Source: Streptomyces buecherae (GTDB taxonomy: Bacteria; Actinomycetota; Actinomycetes; Streptomycetales; Streptomycetaceae). Taken from it: DNA of 64,000 nt. Where the stretch lies: assembly GCF_014295035.1 (NCBI RefSeq), contig NZ_CP060404.1, positions 3,436,501 to 3,500,500 of the forward strand, written 5' to 3'. Below are positions 54,076 to 63,251 of the stretch, one piece after another. Within the stretch, counting starts at the first letter, position 1, and the number at the start of each line of letters is the position of its first letter. The position numbers were made by a program, and so were the translations under genes. A model generated the notes under the pieces. The model did not search any database. It was not told where the DNA came from and worked only from the letters and a program-made list of their open reading frames with translations.

Positions 54076-54771
54076 TCACGGACCGGGAACGGTCCGCCCG
54101 TCGGCCTCCGAGGCCCGCTCGGCCCGCTGCGGCAGGGCCTCCATGGCCCGCCGCGTGACCTCGGCCACCTTGCCCAGCGCCGAGATCGTCACGACCAGGC
54201 CCTGGGCCTTGTAGAAGTCGATGATCGGCTCGGTCTCGCTGTGGTAGACCTCAAGGCGCTTGCGGACCGTTTCCTCGCTGTCGTCCTCGCGCTGGTACAG
54301 GGCGCCGCCGCAGATGTCGCAGACGCCCTCCACCTTCGGCTTGCTGTACTCCACGTGGAAGGTGTGGCTGGAGTCCGTACGGCAGGTGCGCCGGCCGGCG
54401 ATCCGCTTCACGACCTCGCCCTCGGGGACCTCCAGGTCCAGCACCGCGTCCAGCCGCAGCCCCTCGTCGGCCAGGAGCTGGTCGAGGACCTCGGCCTGGT
54501 GGAGGTTGCGCGGGAACCCGTCGAGCAGGAAGCCGTGCTCCGCGTCGGGCTGGGCCATGCGGTCCTTGGCCATGCCCACCGTGACCTCGTCCGGCACCAG
54601 TTGTCCGGCCTTCATGTACTCCTGGGCCTTCTGGCCCAGGGGCGTGCCCTGACTGATGTTCGCGCGGAAAAGGTCACCCGTGGAGATGTGCGGGATTGAC
54701 AAGTTCTTGGCGAGGTACGCGGCCTGCGTTCCCTTGCCCGCCCCGGGAGGCCCGACGAGGACGATTCGCAT
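54076..54771 (-). CDS. adk: adenylate kinase
   Basis: Interconverts ATP, ADP and AMP. The 231-residue protein has the P-loop MRIVLVGPPGAGKGTQAAYL, AMP-binding STGDLFRANI, GFLLDGFPRNLHQAE and a long LID with CRTDSSHTFHVEYSKPK and VCDICGGALYQREDD (three Cys, a form known in actinobacteria). About 14 extra residues follow the usual end. The ATG shares one base with the secY stop (TGATG), so the two are coupled. Confidence 0.98.
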   Translation of the reverse strand: MRIVLVGPPGAGKGTQAAYLAKNLSIPHISTGDLFRANISQGTPLGQKAQEYMKAGQLVPDEVTVGMAKDRMAQPDAEHGFLLDGFPRNLHQAEVLDQLLADEGLRLDAVLDLEVPEGEVVKRIAGRRTCRTDSSHTFHVEYSKPKVEGVCDICGGALYQREDDSEETVRKRLEVYHSETEPIIDFYKAQGLVVTISALGKVAEVTRRAMEALPQRAERASEADGRTVPGP

Positions 54772-56084
54772 CAGCGGAGGAACCCTTCGTAGTGTCGCTG
54801 CTGAAGCTGGCTCTCGATCTGCTTCACCGTCTCCAGACCCACACCCACGATGATGAGGATGCTGGTGCCACCGAACGGGAAGTTCTGGTTTGCGTTGAGC
54901 GTCACCAGCGCCACCGTCGGCACCAGAGCGATCAGGCCCAGGTAAAGCGAGCCGGGCCACGTGATGCGGTTCAGCACGTAGCTCAAGTACTCCGCAGTGG
55001 GACGACCAGCCCGGATACCCGGGATGAAGCCACCATACTTCTTCATGTTGTCAGCAACTTCTTCGGGGTTGAAGGAGATCGCGACGTAGAAGAAGGCGAA
55101 GAAGACGATCAGCAGGAAGTACGTGACGATGTAGACCGGGTGGTCGCCCGTCACGAAGTTGGCCTCGATCCAGGTCGCCCATTCCGAGTCGGAACCGCTG
55201 AACTGAGCGATCAGCGCCGGAATGTAGAGCAGCGAGGAAGCGAAGATGACCGGGATCACACCCGCCTGGTTCACCTTCAGCGGGATGTAGGTCGAGGTCC
55301 CGCCGTACGAGCGGCGGCCGATCATGCGCTTCGCGTACTGGACGGGGATGCGGCGCTGCGCCTGCTCCACGAAGACCACCAGGGCCACCATCGCCAGACC
55401 ACAGAGGATGACGAGGCCGAACTCCAGCCAGCCGTCCATGATCTTGCCCTGCTGCCGGATCGCCCACAGCGCGCTCGGGAAGCCGGCGGCGATCGAGACG
55501 AACATCAGGATCGACATGCCGTTGCCGATGCCGCGGTCGGTGACGAGCTCACCGAGCCACATCACCAGCGCCGTGCCGGCGGTCATGGTGAGGACCATGG
55601 TGATCGTGACGAAGATCGACTGGTCGGGGACGATCTGGTCGCCGACGTTGCAGTTCTGGAAGAGCGAGCCGCTGCGCGCGGTGGCCACCAGGCCGGTGCC
55701 CTGCAAGATCGCCAGCGCCACCGTCAGGTAACGGGTGTACTGCGTGATCTTCGCCTGCCCGGACTGGCCCTCCTTCTTGAGGGCCTCAAGGCGGGGGATC
55801 ACCACCGTGAGCAGCTGAAGGATGATGCTCGCCGTGATGTACGGCATGATCCCTAGCGCGAAGATGGTGATCTGCATGAGGGCGCCACCGCTGAACATGT
55901 TCACCAGACCGAACAGACCCTGCTGGGCCTTGGCCTCGTCCATGCACTGTTGGACGTTCTGGTAGTCGATGCCCGGCACCGGGACGTGCGCCCCGAGCCG
56001 GAACAGGACAATGATGCCCAGCGTGAAGAGCAGCTTCTTGCGCAGGTCGGGCGTCTTGAACGCTCGGGCGAACGCGGTGAGCAC
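54771..56084 (-). CDS. secY: protein translocase subunit SecY
   Basis: The channel subunit of the Sec translocon, 437 residues with ten membrane segments. It starts MLTAFARAFKTPDLRKKLLF, followed by the plug region and LGIMPYITASIILQLLTVVI, VPGIDYQNV, and FYVAISFNPEEVADNMKKYG with GGFIPGIRAGRPTAEYL. It begins 201 bases after rplO, beyond a strong hairpin and an AT-rich promoter-like stretch, so it may have its own promoter. Confidence 0.98.
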   Translation of the reverse strand: MLTAFARAFKTPDLRKKLLFTLGIIVLFRLGAHVPVPGIDYQNVQQCMDEAKAQQGLFGLVNMFSGGALMQITIFALGIMPYITASIILQLLTVVIPRLEALKKEGQSGQAKITQYTRYLTVALAILQGTGLVATARSGSLFQNCNVGDQIVPDQSIFVTITMVLTMTAGTALVMWLGELVTDRGIGNGMSILMFVSIAAGFPSALWAIRQQGKIMDGWLEFGLVILCGLAMVALVVFVEQAQRRIPVQYAKRMIGRRSYGGTSTYIPLKVNQAGVIPVIFASSLLYIPALIAQFSGSDSEWATWIEANFVTGDHPVYIVTYFLLIVFFAFFYVAISFNPEEVADNMKKYGGFIPGIRAGRPTAEYLSYVLNRITWPGSLYLGLIALVPTVALVTLNANQNFPFGGTSILIIVGVGLETVKQIESQLQQRHYEGFLR

Positions 56085-56238
56085 GGTGCCTCCTGCGCCC
56101 CCCGCGTCGAGCGCGAGAGGTGACGGTCTTGAGGATCGACGAATACAAATCAGTCAAAACCCGCGCGGACACAGGCCACGCGGAGGGTAACAGCGCACGC
56201 CACCTTACCGGCGACTGGGCCCCCCTAGGAACGACCAA

Positions 56239-56270
56239 CCGGGGATGCCCCTTATGAGGGGCATCCCCGG
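56239..56270 (-). terminator. strong hairpin between rplO and secY
   Basis: CCGGGGATGCCCCT (56239-56252) pairs perfectly with AGGGGCATCCCCGG (56257-56270) around a 4-base loop. It begins 16 bases after the rplO stop and looks like an intrinsic terminator without a strong T run. On the secY side, the minus strand has TTGACT (56158-56153) in a 20-base AT-rich pocket. Confidence 0.75.
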
Positions 56271-56285
56271 CAGGTTGTCACAGGC

Positions 56286-56750
56286 TCAGATGAGCTCGGT
56301 GACGGTGCCGCCGGCGGCGGCGATCTTCTCCTTGGCGGAGCCGGAGACGGCGTCCACCGTCACCTGCAGCGCCACGGAGATCTCGCCGGTGCCGAGCACC
56401 TTGACGAGCTCGTTCTTGCGCACCGCGCCCTTGGCGACCAGATCGGCCACCGTGACCTCGCCACCCTGCGGGTAGAGCGACGCCAGCTTGTCCAGGTTGA
56501 CGACCTGGAACTGCTTGTGCGCGGGGTTCTTGAAGCCCTTCAGCTTCGGGAGGCGCATGTGGAGGGGCATCTGCCCGCCCTCGAAGCGCTCCGGAACCTG
56601 GTAGCGGGCCTTCGTGCCCTTGGTACCACGACCGGCCGTCTTACCCTTCGACGCCTCACCACGACCCACACGGGTCTTGGCGGTCTTGGCGCCCGGGGCG
56701 GGACGGAGGTTGTGGACCTTCAGCGGCTTGCTCTCGGAGGAACCAGCCAT
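56286..56750 (-). CDS. rplO: 50S ribosomal protein uL15
   Basis: A 154-residue L15: [59 protein letters not shown] and the C-terminal [16 protein letters not shown]. Standard length. Its start is 3 bases after the rpmD stop. It is the last ribosomal gene of the spc operon before the hairpin and secY. Confidence 0.99.
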   Translation of the reverse strand: MAGSSESKPLKVHNLRPAPGAKTAKTRVGRGEASKGKTAGRGTKGTKARYQVPERFEGGQMPLHMRLPKLKGFKNPAHKQFQVVNLDKLASLYPQGGEVTVADLVAKGAVRKNELVKVLGTGEISVALQVTVDAVSGSAKEKIAAAGGTVTELI

Positions 56751-56752
56751 GA

Positions 56753-56935
56753 TCAGTCGACCTCCTCAACCGTCACGAGGTGGCGGACGGTCTTCACCAT
56801 GCCGCGGAACTCGGGGCGGTCTTCCTTGACCACGACGTCGCCGAGCCTCTTCAGGCCGAGCGAGCGCAGCGTGTCACGGTGGTTCTGCTTGCTGCCGATG
56901 TACGACTTCGTCTGCGTGACCTTGAGGCGAGCCAT
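56753..56935 (-). CDS. rpmD: 50S ribosomal protein uL30
   Basis: A 60-residue L30: [40 protein letters not shown] and [20 protein letters not shown]. Start codon and rpsE stop overlap by one base (TAATG), so the genes are coupled. Normal length for the family. Confidence 0.99.
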   Translation of the reverse strand: MARLKVTQTKSYIGSKQNHRDTLRSLGLKRLGDVVVKEDRPEFRGMVKTVRHLVTVEEVD

Positions 56936-57537
56936 TACGCACCCACCCCGGCACGCGCCCGCAGCAGTGCGGCGGGGGCGACGTCTTCCAGCGGCAGGCC
57001 ACGGCGGGCGGCGATCTCCTCGGGACGCTGAAGCCCCTGCAGAGCCGCACGCGTGGCGTGCACGATGTTGATCGGGTTCGACGAACCGAGCGACTTGCTC
57101 AGCACGTCGTGGATGCCCGCGCACTCCAGGACGGCGCGCACCGGGCCACCGGCGATCACACCGGTACCGGGGGACGCCGGCTTGAGCAGCACGACACCCG
57201 CGGCCTCCTCACCCTGGATCGGGTGCGGGATGGTGCCCTGGATCCGGGGGACCTTGAAGAAGTTCTTCTTGGCCTCCTCAACGCCCTTGGCGATGGCGGC
57301 CGGAACCTCCTTCGCCTTCCCGTATCCGACACCCACGGTGCCGTCACCGTCGCCCACCACGACCAGCGCGGTGAAGCTGAAGCGACGACCACCCTTCACG
57401 ACCTTGGCGACGCGGTTGATCGCGACAACGCGCTCAACGTACGCGGTCTTCTCGGCAGCAGCGCCGCCGTCCCGGCCCTTCCGGTCCCGCCGCTCGCCGC
57501 CACCGGCGCCGCCACCGCGGCGCTGGGGTCCAGCCAT
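56935..57537 (-). CDS. rpsE: 30S ribosomal protein uS5
   Basis: A 200-residue S5: [60 protein letters not shown] and [20 protein letters not shown]. The first 25 residues are a Gly/Arg-rich extension ([20 protein letters not shown]) common in Streptomyces S5. It helps decoding accuracy and mRNA unwinding. Confidence 0.99.
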   Translation of the reverse strand: MAGPQRRGGGAGGGERRDRKGRDGGAAAEKTAYVERVVAINRVAKVVKGGRRFSFTALVVVGDGDGTVGVGYGKAKEVPAAIAKGVEEAKKNFFKVPRIQGTIPHPIQGEEAAGVVLLKPASPGTGVIAGGPVRAVLECAGIHDVLSKSLGSSNPINIVHATRAALQGLQRPEEIAARRGLPLEDVAPAALLRARAGVGA

Positions 57538-57584
57538 TGGTAATACCTCTCTCTGTTACGGTCCGCTAGCTCCGGAACCGGGGC

Positions 57585-57968
57585 TTAGAACTTCAGCCCG
57601 GCTTCGCGGGCGGCGTCCGCCAGAGCGGCGATGCGCCCGGCGTACTGATTGCCACCGCGGTCGAACACCACGGCCTCGACGCCGGCGGCCTTGGCACGCT
57701 CGGCCACCAGGGCTCCGACCTGCTGGGCCTGGGCGCTCTTGTCGCCTTCTCCGCCGCGGATCGACGCGTCCAGGGTCGACGCCGACGCGAGCGTGTGGCC
57801 CGCGATGTCGTCGATGACCTGCGCCACCATGTGGCGGTTGGAACGCGTGACCACGAGGCGGGGACGCTCGGGGGTACCCGAGATCCGCTTGCGAACGCGG
57901 ATGTGGCGACGCTTGAGGGCGGCACCCTTGCGGGCGTTGCCCTTCGCGATCTTCACACCGTATGCCAT
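57585..57968 (-). CDS. rplR: 50S ribosomal protein uL18
   Basis: A 127-residue L18: [40 protein letters not shown] and [20 protein letters not shown]. It binds 5S rRNA with uL5. It starts 3 bases after rplF and precedes rpsE by 47 bases. Confidence 0.99.
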   Translation of the reverse strand: MAYGVKIAKGNARKGAALKRRHIRVRKRISGTPERPRLVVTRSNRHMVAQVIDDIAGHTLASASTLDASIRGGEGDKSAQAQQVGALVAERAKAAGVEAVVFDRGGNQYAGRIAALADAAREAGLKF

Positions 57969-57971
57969 GGC

Positions 57972-58511
57972 TTACTTACCAGCCTTTCCGACCTTGCGGC
58001 GGATGACTTCGCCCGCGTACTTCACGCCCTTGGCCTTGTACGGGTCGGGCTTGCGCAGCTTGCGGATGTTCGCGGCGACCTCGCCGACCTTCTGCTTGTC
58101 GATGCCCTCGACGCTGAGCTTGGTCGGGGACTCGACCTTGAAGGTGATGCCCTCGGGGGCCTCGATCAGGATGGGGTGGCTGTAGCCCAGCGAGAACTCC
58201 AGGTTGGAGCCCTTCGCCTGGACGCGGTAACCAACACCGCTGATCTCAAGAGCCTTGCTGTAGCCCGCGGTCACGCCGGTGATCATGTTCGCCACCAGCG
58301 TCCGGGACAGGCCGTGCAGGGCCTTGTTCTGACGCTCGTCGTTGGGGCGTGTGACGCTGAGCACGCCGTCCTCGCCCTTAGCGATCTCGATGGGCGCGGC
58401 TACGGTGTGGCTGAGGGTGCCCTTGGGGCCCTTCACCTGGACCGTACGGCCATCGATGGTGACGTCCACACCAGCGGGAACCTGGATGGGCAGCCGTCCA
58501 ATACGCGACAT
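57972..58511 (-). CDS. rplF: 50S ribosomal protein uL6
   Basis: A 179-residue L6 with two related domains: [60 protein letters not shown] and [20 protein letters not shown]. Normal length. It lies 21 bases after rpsH. Confidence 0.99.
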   Translation of the reverse strand: MSRIGRLPIQVPAGVDVTIDGRTVQVKGPKGTLSHTVAAPIEIAKGEDGVLSVTRPNDERQNKALHGLSRTLVANMITGVTAGYSKALEISGVGYRVQAKGSNLEFSLGYSHPILIEAPEGITFKVESPTKLSVEGIDKQKVGEVAANIRKLRKPDPYKAKGVKYAGEVIRRKVGKAGK

Positions 58512-58532
58512 TGGCTATTCCTCCGTTCCCGG

Positions 58533-58931
58533 TTACCAGACGTAGGCGAGGACTTCCCCACCCACGCCCTTCTTCTGCGCCTGCTGGCCGGTGAGGAGAC
58601 CGTGCGACGTGGAGATGATCGCCACGCCCAGGCCGCCGAGCACCTTCGGCAGGTTGGTGGACTTTGCGTAGACCCGCAGGCCCGGCTTCGAGATGCGCTT
58701 GATGCCGGCGATCGAACGCTCACGGTTCGGGCCGAACTTCAGCTCGAGGATGAGGTTCTTGCCGACCTCGGCGTCCTCGACCTTCCAGCCGGTGATGTAA
58801 CCCTCCTGCTGGAGGATCTCTGCGATGTGCGACTTGATCTTGCTGTGCGGCATCGCCACCGAGTCGTGGTACGCCGAGTTCGCGTTTCGCAGACGCGTCA
58901 GCATGTCTGCGATGGGATCAGTCATGGTCAT
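58533..58931 (-). CDS. rpsH: 30S ribosomal protein uS8
   Basis: A 132-residue S8: [20 protein letters not shown] (after two more residues at the start), [40 protein letters not shown] and [21 protein letters not shown]8 is the translational repressor of the spc operon in E. coli. It starts 280 bases after rpsN, an unusually long gap for this cluster. Confidence 0.99.
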   Translation of the reverse strand: MTMTDPIADMLTRLRNANSAYHDSVAMPHSKIKSHIAEILQQEGYITGWKVEDAEVGKNLILELKFGPNRERSIAGIKRISKPGLRVYAKSTNLPKVLGGLGVAIISTSHGLLTGQQAQKKGVGGEVLAYVW

Positions 58932-59041
58932 GAATTGGCCTTCGGCCTCTCTCGCCGGGGTTTCCTATCTGCGCCATCCCTCTCCCCGATCAGCTCGGGA
59001 CGGGTGCGGCGCGGGGACCTTCGGCGTAGTAAGCGACTTCT

Positions 59042-59060
59042 TGCGGACGCATCGTCCGCA
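59042..59060. other. hairpin in the rpsN/rpsH gap
   Basis: TGCGGACG and CGTCCGCA are perfect 8-base arms around CAT, near the middle of the 280-base gap. The gap holds no ORF with normal codon use. The hairpin may be an attenuator, a processing site or an S8-related control element; this is speculative. Confidence 0.4.
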
Positions 59061-59211
59061 GTGGTCTCGGACGGCGGGGCGCCCAACCCTTCTACCTTAC
59101 GGGACGAAGAGCGGGGCCCCCGCCGATCCGATGCTTACCGAGAGCTCCGGTGAATCCGTACGGTCCGCTTCGGTGCCGCCACGAGGGGCGTTCACCAGGC
59201 GGGGAACGGTA

Positions 59212-59397
59212 TTACCAGGAGCTCTTGGTCACGCCCGGCAGCTCGCCACGGTGGGCCATCTCACGAAGGCACACCCGGCACAGGCCGAACTTGCGGTAGA
59301 CGGAGTGCGGCCGGCCACAGCGCTGGCAGCGGTTGTACGCGCGCACAGCGAACTTCGGCTTGCGGGCGGCCTTAGCGATCAGTGCCTTCTTCGCCAC
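59212..59397 (-). CDS. rpsN: 30S ribosomal protein uS14, zinc-binding type Z
   Basis: A 61-residue S14: [40 protein letters not shown] and [20 protein letters not shown]. Cys24, Cys27, Cys40 and Cys43 form the zinc site, so this is the zinc-requiring form; Streptomyces usually carry a second zinc-free rpsN regulated by Zur. It starts 2 bases after the rplE stop. Confidence 0.99.
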   Translation of the reverse strand: MAKKALIAKAARKPKFAVRAYNRCQRCGRPHSVYRKFGLCRVCLREMAHRGELPGVTKSSW

Positions 59398-59399
59398 GG

Positions 59400-59960
59400 T
59401 CAGTTCTCCTTGAACGGGAAGCCGAGGTGACGAAGCAGGGCGCGGCCCTCATCGTCGTTCTGGGCGGTCGTCACCACGGTGATGTCCATGCCCCGGACCC
59501 GGTCGATCTTGTCCTGGTCGATCTCGTGGAACATGACCTGCTCCGTGAGACCGAAGGTGTAGTTGCCCCGGCCGTCGAACTGCTTGGGCGACAGGCCGCG
59601 GAAGTCGCGGATGCGCGGGAGCGCCAGCGACAGCGTGCGGTCCAGGAACTCCCACATCCGGTCACCGCGGAGGGTGACGTGGGCACCGATCGGCTGACCC
59701 TCACGCAGCTTGAACTGCGCGATGGACTTGCGGGCCTTGGTGACGGCCGGCTTCTGACCGGTGATCGTGGTGAGGTCGCGGATGGCGCCCTCGATCAGCT
59801 TGGAGTCGCGGGCGGCGTCGCCCACACCCATGTTGACCACGATCTTGGTGAGGCCGGGGACCTGCATGATGTTCTCGTACGAGAACTCCTCACGCAGCTT
59901 GGCCGTGATCTCTTCGCGGTAGCGCTGCTTCAGACGCGGCGCGTTGGTGGTGGCAGTCAT
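59400..59960 (-). CDS. rplE: 50S ribosomal protein uL5
   Basis: A 186-residue L5: [60 protein letters not shown] and [20 protein letters not shown]. It binds 5S rRNA. Its ATG overlaps the rplX stop by one base. Confidence 0.99.
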   Translation of the reverse strand: MTATTNAPRLKQRYREEITAKLREEFSYENIMQVPGLTKIVVNMGVGDAARDSKLIEGAIRDLTTITGQKPAVTKARKSIAQFKLREGQPIGAHVTLRGDRMWEFLDRTLSLALPRIRDFRGLSPKQFDGRGNYTFGLTEQVMFHEIDQDKIDRVRGMDITVVTTAQNDDEGRALLRHLGFPFKEN

Positions 59961-60283
59961 CAGATGTCCTCACCGGTCCGCTTGGCAACGCGGATCTTGT
60001 TGCCCTCGTCATCGAAGCGGTACCCGACGCGGGTGACGACCTTCTGGCCGTCCTTCTCCACCACGAGCTGAACGTTGCTCACGTGGATGGGGGCCTCGGT
60101 CGTCACGATGCCGCCGGTCTTCGAACCGCGAGCGGTCTGGCCGGCCTTCGTGTGCTTCTTGACCCGGTTGACACCCTCGACCAGGACGCGGTCCTCGCGG
60201 GGGTAGGCCACGATGACCTTGCCCTGCTTGCCCTTGTCCTTACCGGTGATGACCTGGACCAGGTCGCCCTTCTTGATCTTCAT
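59960..60283 (-). CDS. rplX: 50S ribosomal protein uL24
   Basis: A 107-residue L24 with an N-terminal KOW motif: [60 protein letters not shown] and [12 protein letters not shown]. Normal length. It starts 3 bases after rplN and overlaps rplE. Confidence 0.99.
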   Translation of the reverse strand: MKIKKGDLVQVITGKDKGKQGKVIVAYPREDRVLVEGVNRVKKHTKAGQTARGSKTGGIVTTEAPIHVSNVQLVVEKDGQKVVTRVGYRFDDEGNKIRVAKRTGEDI

Positions 60284-60286
60284 CGG

Positions 60287-60655
60287 TTACAGCACCTCCG
60301 GCGCGAGCGAGACGATCTTCATGAACTTCTTCTCGCGCAGCTCACGGCCGACCGGGCCGAAGATACGGGTGCCGCGGGGGTCGCCGTCGTTCTTCAGAAT
60401 GACGGCGGCGTTCTCGTCGAAGCGGATGTACGAGCCATCGGGGCGACGGCGCTCCTTGACGGTGCGCACGATGACCGCCTTGATGACGTCACCCTTCTTC
60501 ACGTTGCCACCGGGGATCGCATCCTTGACGGTGGCGACGATGACGTCACCGATGCCCGCGTAGCGGCGACCGGAACCGCCGAGAACACGGATGCAAAGGA
60601 TCTCCTTCGCACCAGTGTTGTCGGCGACGCGCAGTCGCGACTCCTGCTGGATCAC
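60287..60655 (-). CDS. rplN: 50S ribosomal protein uL14
   Basis: A 122-residue L14: [60 protein letters not shown] and [20 protein letters not shown]. It is the first gene of the spc operon. Two hairpins separate it from rpsQ. Confidence 0.99.
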   Translation of the reverse strand: MIQQESRLRVADNTGAKEILCIRVLGGSGRRYAGIGDVIVATVKDAIPGGNVKKGDVIKAVIVRTVKERRRPDGSYIRFDENAAVILKNDGDPRGTRIFGPVGRELREKKFMKIVSLAPEVL

Positions 60656-60684
60656 GTCTATCTCCTGATCGTCTGCCGGTTCCC

Positions 60685-60751
60685 GGCGGGGACCCGGTCG
60701 CCCGAGTCCCCGCCGAGCCTGGCGGAACTATTCCGAGGGGGTCCCCCTCGG
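60685..60751 (-). terminator. two hairpins at the S10/spc operon boundary
   Basis: CCGAGGGGG-T-CCCCCTCGG (60733-60751) begins 7 bases after the rpsQ stop. GGCGGGGAC (60685-60693) pairs with GTCCCCGCC (60706-60714). The gap is exactly between the last gene of the S10 operon and rplN, first gene of spc. Termination or processing between the operons is inferred. Confidence 0.65.
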
Positions 60752-60757
60752 AGGGGA

Positions 60758-61042
60758 TTACTTGGCCTTCTCGAGGATCTCGACGATGCGCCAGCGCTTC
60801 GTCGCGGACAGCGGCCGGGTCTCCATCAGGAGGACGCGGTCACCGACACCGGCGGCGTTCTGCTCGTCGTGCGCCTTGAGCTTGTTCGTACGACGGATGA
60901 CCTTGCCGTACAGCGCGTGCTTGACGCGGTCCTCAACGGCGACGACGACGGTCTTGTCCATCTTGTCGCTGACGACCAGACCCTCACGGGTCTTGCGGAA
61001 GCCGCGGTCCTGCTTGTTCTCAGTCACATTCGTCTCGCTCAT
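60758..61042 (-). CDS. rpsQ: 30S ribosomal protein uS17
   Basis: A 94-residue S17: [60 protein letters not shown] and [18 protein letters not shown]. It is the last gene of the S10 operon. The ATG overlaps the rpmC stop by one base. Confidence 0.99.
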   Translation of the reverse strand: MSETNVTENKQDRGFRKTREGLVVSDKMDKTVVVAVEDRVKHALYGKVIRRTNKLKAHDEQNAAGVGDRVLLMETRPLSATKRWRIVEILEKAK

Positions 61043-61266
61043 CAGGCGCTCTCCACCGTCTCGATGCCGAGCTCGCGCTCACGCATCAGGGTGTAGATCC
61101 GGGCGATGTCCTTGCGGACGGCCTTCAGCCGGCCGTGGTTCTCAAGCTGTCCGGTCGCCGCCTGGAAGCGGAGGTTGAACAGCTCCTCCTTGGCCTCGCG
61201 CAGCTTGGCGACGAGATCCTCGTCGTTCAGCTCGCGCAGCTCGGTCGCCTTGGTACCGGCCGCCAT
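61042..61266 (-). CDS. rpmC: 50S ribosomal protein uL29
   Basis: A 74-residue L29: [63 protein letters not shown] at 61266 overlaps the rplP stop (TGATG); a GTG one codon upstream is less likely. It sits at the tunnel exit and forms part of the SRP and trigger factor site. Confidence 0.99.
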   Translation of the reverse strand: MAAGTKATELRELNDEDLVAKLREAKEELFNLRFQAATGQLENHGRLKAVRKDIARIYTLMRERELGIETVESA

Positions 61267-61685
61267 CACGACTCACCTGCCTCGCGCCGGACGATCCGGC
61301 ACTTCATCGGAAGCTTGTGGGCGGCGCGGGTCAGCGCCTCCTTAGCGACCTTCTCGTTCGGGTAGGACAGCTCGAACATCACCCGACCGGGCTTGACGTT
61401 CGCGATCCACCACTCCGGCGAACCCTTACCGGAACCCATGCGGGTCTCGGCGGGCTTCTTGGTGAGCGGCCGGTCCGGGTAGATGTTGATCCAGACCTTG
61501 CCGCCACGCTTGATGTGGCGGGTCATGGCGATACGAGCGGCCTCGATCTGGCGGTTCGTGACGTACGCCGGCGTGACGGCCTGGATGCCGTACTCGCCGA
61601 ACGCCAGCTCCGTGCCGCCCTTGGCCATACCCGACCGCTTCGGGTGGTGCTGCTTGCGGTGCTTGACCCTGCGAGGGATCAGCAT
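61266..61685 (-). CDS. rplP: 50S ribosomal protein uL16
   Basis: A 139-residue L16: [60 protein letters not shown] and [20 protein letters not shown]. The ATG is 5 bases after the rpsC stop. The longer in-frame sequence upstream is a shadow of rpsC. Confidence 0.99.
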   Translation of the reverse strand: MLIPRRVKHRKQHHPKRSGMAKGGTELAFGEYGIQAVTPAYVTNRQIEAARIAMTRHIKRGGKVWINIYPDRPLTKKPAETRMGSGKGSPEWWIANVKPGRVMFELSYPNEKVAKEALTRAAHKLPMKCRIVRREAGES

Positions 61686-61690
61686 GTCGG

Positions 61691-62527
61691 TCAGGCCTCC
61701 GTTCCGGTGGTCTCCGCCGGAGCAGCGGCGGCGGGCGCCTCGGCCTTGGGGGCCTCGGTCGCCGGGGCCGACTGCTGCGGCTTGCGGCCGCGGCCGCCAC
61801 GCTCGCCACCCCGGCCACCACGGGCCGGGCGCTCGTTGCCGCCGCCACGCGAGGGGCGGTTGCCCGCGCGGGCCGCGGCGTTCTCGGCGCGGACCTCGGC
61901 GATGTTCTTGACGTCGCCCTTGTAGATCCACACCTTCACGCCGATGCGGCCGAAGGACGTCTTGGCCTCGAAGAAGCCGTAGTCCACGTTGGCGCGCAGG
62001 GTGTGCAGGGGCACGCGGCCCTCGCGGTAGAACTCCGAGCGGGACATCTCGGCGCCGCCGAGACGGCCACCGCACTGGATCTTGATGCCCTTGGCGCCCG
62101 CCTTCATCGTCGACTGCATGCTCTTACGCATGGCGCGACGGAAGGAGACACGCGAGGAGAGCTGCTCGGCGACGGCCTGGGCCACCAGCTGAGCGTCCGT
62201 CTCCGGGTTCTTCACCTCGAGGATGTTGAACTGGATCTGCTTGCCGGTGAGCTTCTCCAGGTTGCCCCGGAGCCGGTCGGCCTCCGCGCCGCGGCGGCCG
62301 ATGACGATGCCCGGCCGGGCGGTGTGGACGTCGACGCGGACCCGGTCCCGGGTGCGCTCGATCTCGACCTTGGAGATGCCGGCCCGCTCCATGCCCTGGG
62401 TGAGCATGCGACGGATCGCGACGTCTTCCTTGACGTAGTCCTTGTACAGCTTGTCGGCGTACCAGCGGGACTTGAAGTCCGTGGTGATGCCGAGCCGGAA
62501 CCCGTGCGGGTTTACCTTCTGGCCCAT
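61691..62527 (-). CDS. rpsC: 30S ribosomal protein uS3
   Basis: A 278-residue S3: [40 protein letters not shown] (KH domain), [20 protein letters not shown]. The last 60 residues are Gly/Arg-rich then Ala/Pro/Glu-rich, a normal actinobacterial extension. ATG overlaps the rplV stop by one base. It lies at the mRNA entry site. Confidence 0.99.
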   Translation of the reverse strand: MGQKVNPHGFRLGITTDFKSRWYADKLYKDYVKEDVAIRRMLTQGMERAGISKVEIERTRDRVRVDVHTARPGIVIGRRGAEADRLRGNLEKLTGKQIQFNILEVKNPETDAQLVAQAVAEQLSSRVSFRRAMRKSMQSTMKAGAKGIKIQCGGRLGGAEMSRSEFYREGRVPLHTLRANVDYGFFEAKTSFGRIGVKVWIYKGDVKNIAEVRAENAAARAGNRPSRGGGNERPARGGRGGERGGRGRKPQQSAPATEAPKAEAPAAAAPAETTGTEA

Positions 62528-62874
62528 TACCGGGTTCCTTCCTTGCTGCTGACGACCACGGTGATGTGGCTGGTCCGCTTGCGGATCCGGTAGGCACGGC
62601 CCTGGGCGCGCGGCCGGAACCGCTTCAGGGTCGGGCCCTCATCCACGTAGGCCTCGGAGATGACGAGGCTCTGAGCGTCGGTGTGGTCGTAGTTGTGCGC
62701 GGCGTTGGCAATGGCGCTGTCGAGCACCTTGCCAACCGGCACGCTGGCGGCCTGCGGGGCGAAACGCAGGACCGCCTGAGCCTCCGTGGCATCCATGCCA
62801 CGGATAAGGTCCACCACGCGGCGGGCCTTCATGGGCGTGACGCGGATGTACCGCGCCTGGGCCCTGGCTTCCAT
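62527..62874 (-). CDS. rplV: 50S ribosomal protein uL22
   Basis: A 115-residue L22: [60 protein letters not shown] and [23 protein letters not shown] at 62874 has AAGGGA 6 bases upstream; an upstream ATG (MTDTEGTTM) is less likely. Its loop lines the peptide exit tunnel, where macrolide resistance changes occur in other bacteria. Confidence 0.98.
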   Translation of the reverse strand: MEARAQARYIRVTPMKARRVVDLIRGMDATEAQAVLRFAPQAASVPVGKVLDSAIANAAHNYDHTDAQSLVISEAYVDEGPTLKRFRPRAQGRAYRIRKRTSHITVVVSSKEGTR

Positions 62875-62957
62875 GGTTGTCCCTTCGGTGTCTGTCATGG
62901 TCGGTGCACCCCCGCCGGAGCGGGGAACCCCACCTTTCGGTCTTCGCTTTCCGCAGA

Positions 62958-63239
62958 TCAGCGACGACGCGACTTGCGGTCGTCCTTCTCGTGGCCGCGG
63001 AAGGTGCGGGTCGGCGCAAACTCGCCGAGCTTGTGGCCGACCATCGACTCGGTGACGAACACCGGGACGTGCTTGCGGCCGTCGTGCACCGCGATCGTGT
63101 GGCCGAGCATGGCCGGGACGATCATGGAGCGGCGGGACCAGGTCTTGATGACGTTCTTGGTGCCTGCCTCGTTCTGTACGTCCACCTTCTTGATCAGGTG
63201 GTCGTCGACGAAGGGCCCCTTCTTGAGACTGCGCGGCAT
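62958..63239 (-). CDS. rpsS: 30S ribosomal protein uS19
   Basis: A 93-residue S19: [60 protein letters not shown] and [20 protein letters not shown]. Normal length. It lies 12 bases after rplB, with a small CCCCGC/GCGGGG hairpin (62910-62925) downstream before rplV. Confidence 0.99.
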   Translation of the reverse strand: MPRSLKKGPFVDDHLIKKVDVQNEAGTKNVIKTWSRRSMIVPAMLGHTIAVHDGRKHVPVFVTESMVGHKLGEFAPTRTFRGHEKDDRKSRRR

Positions 63240-63251
63240 CTAAACCCGCTC

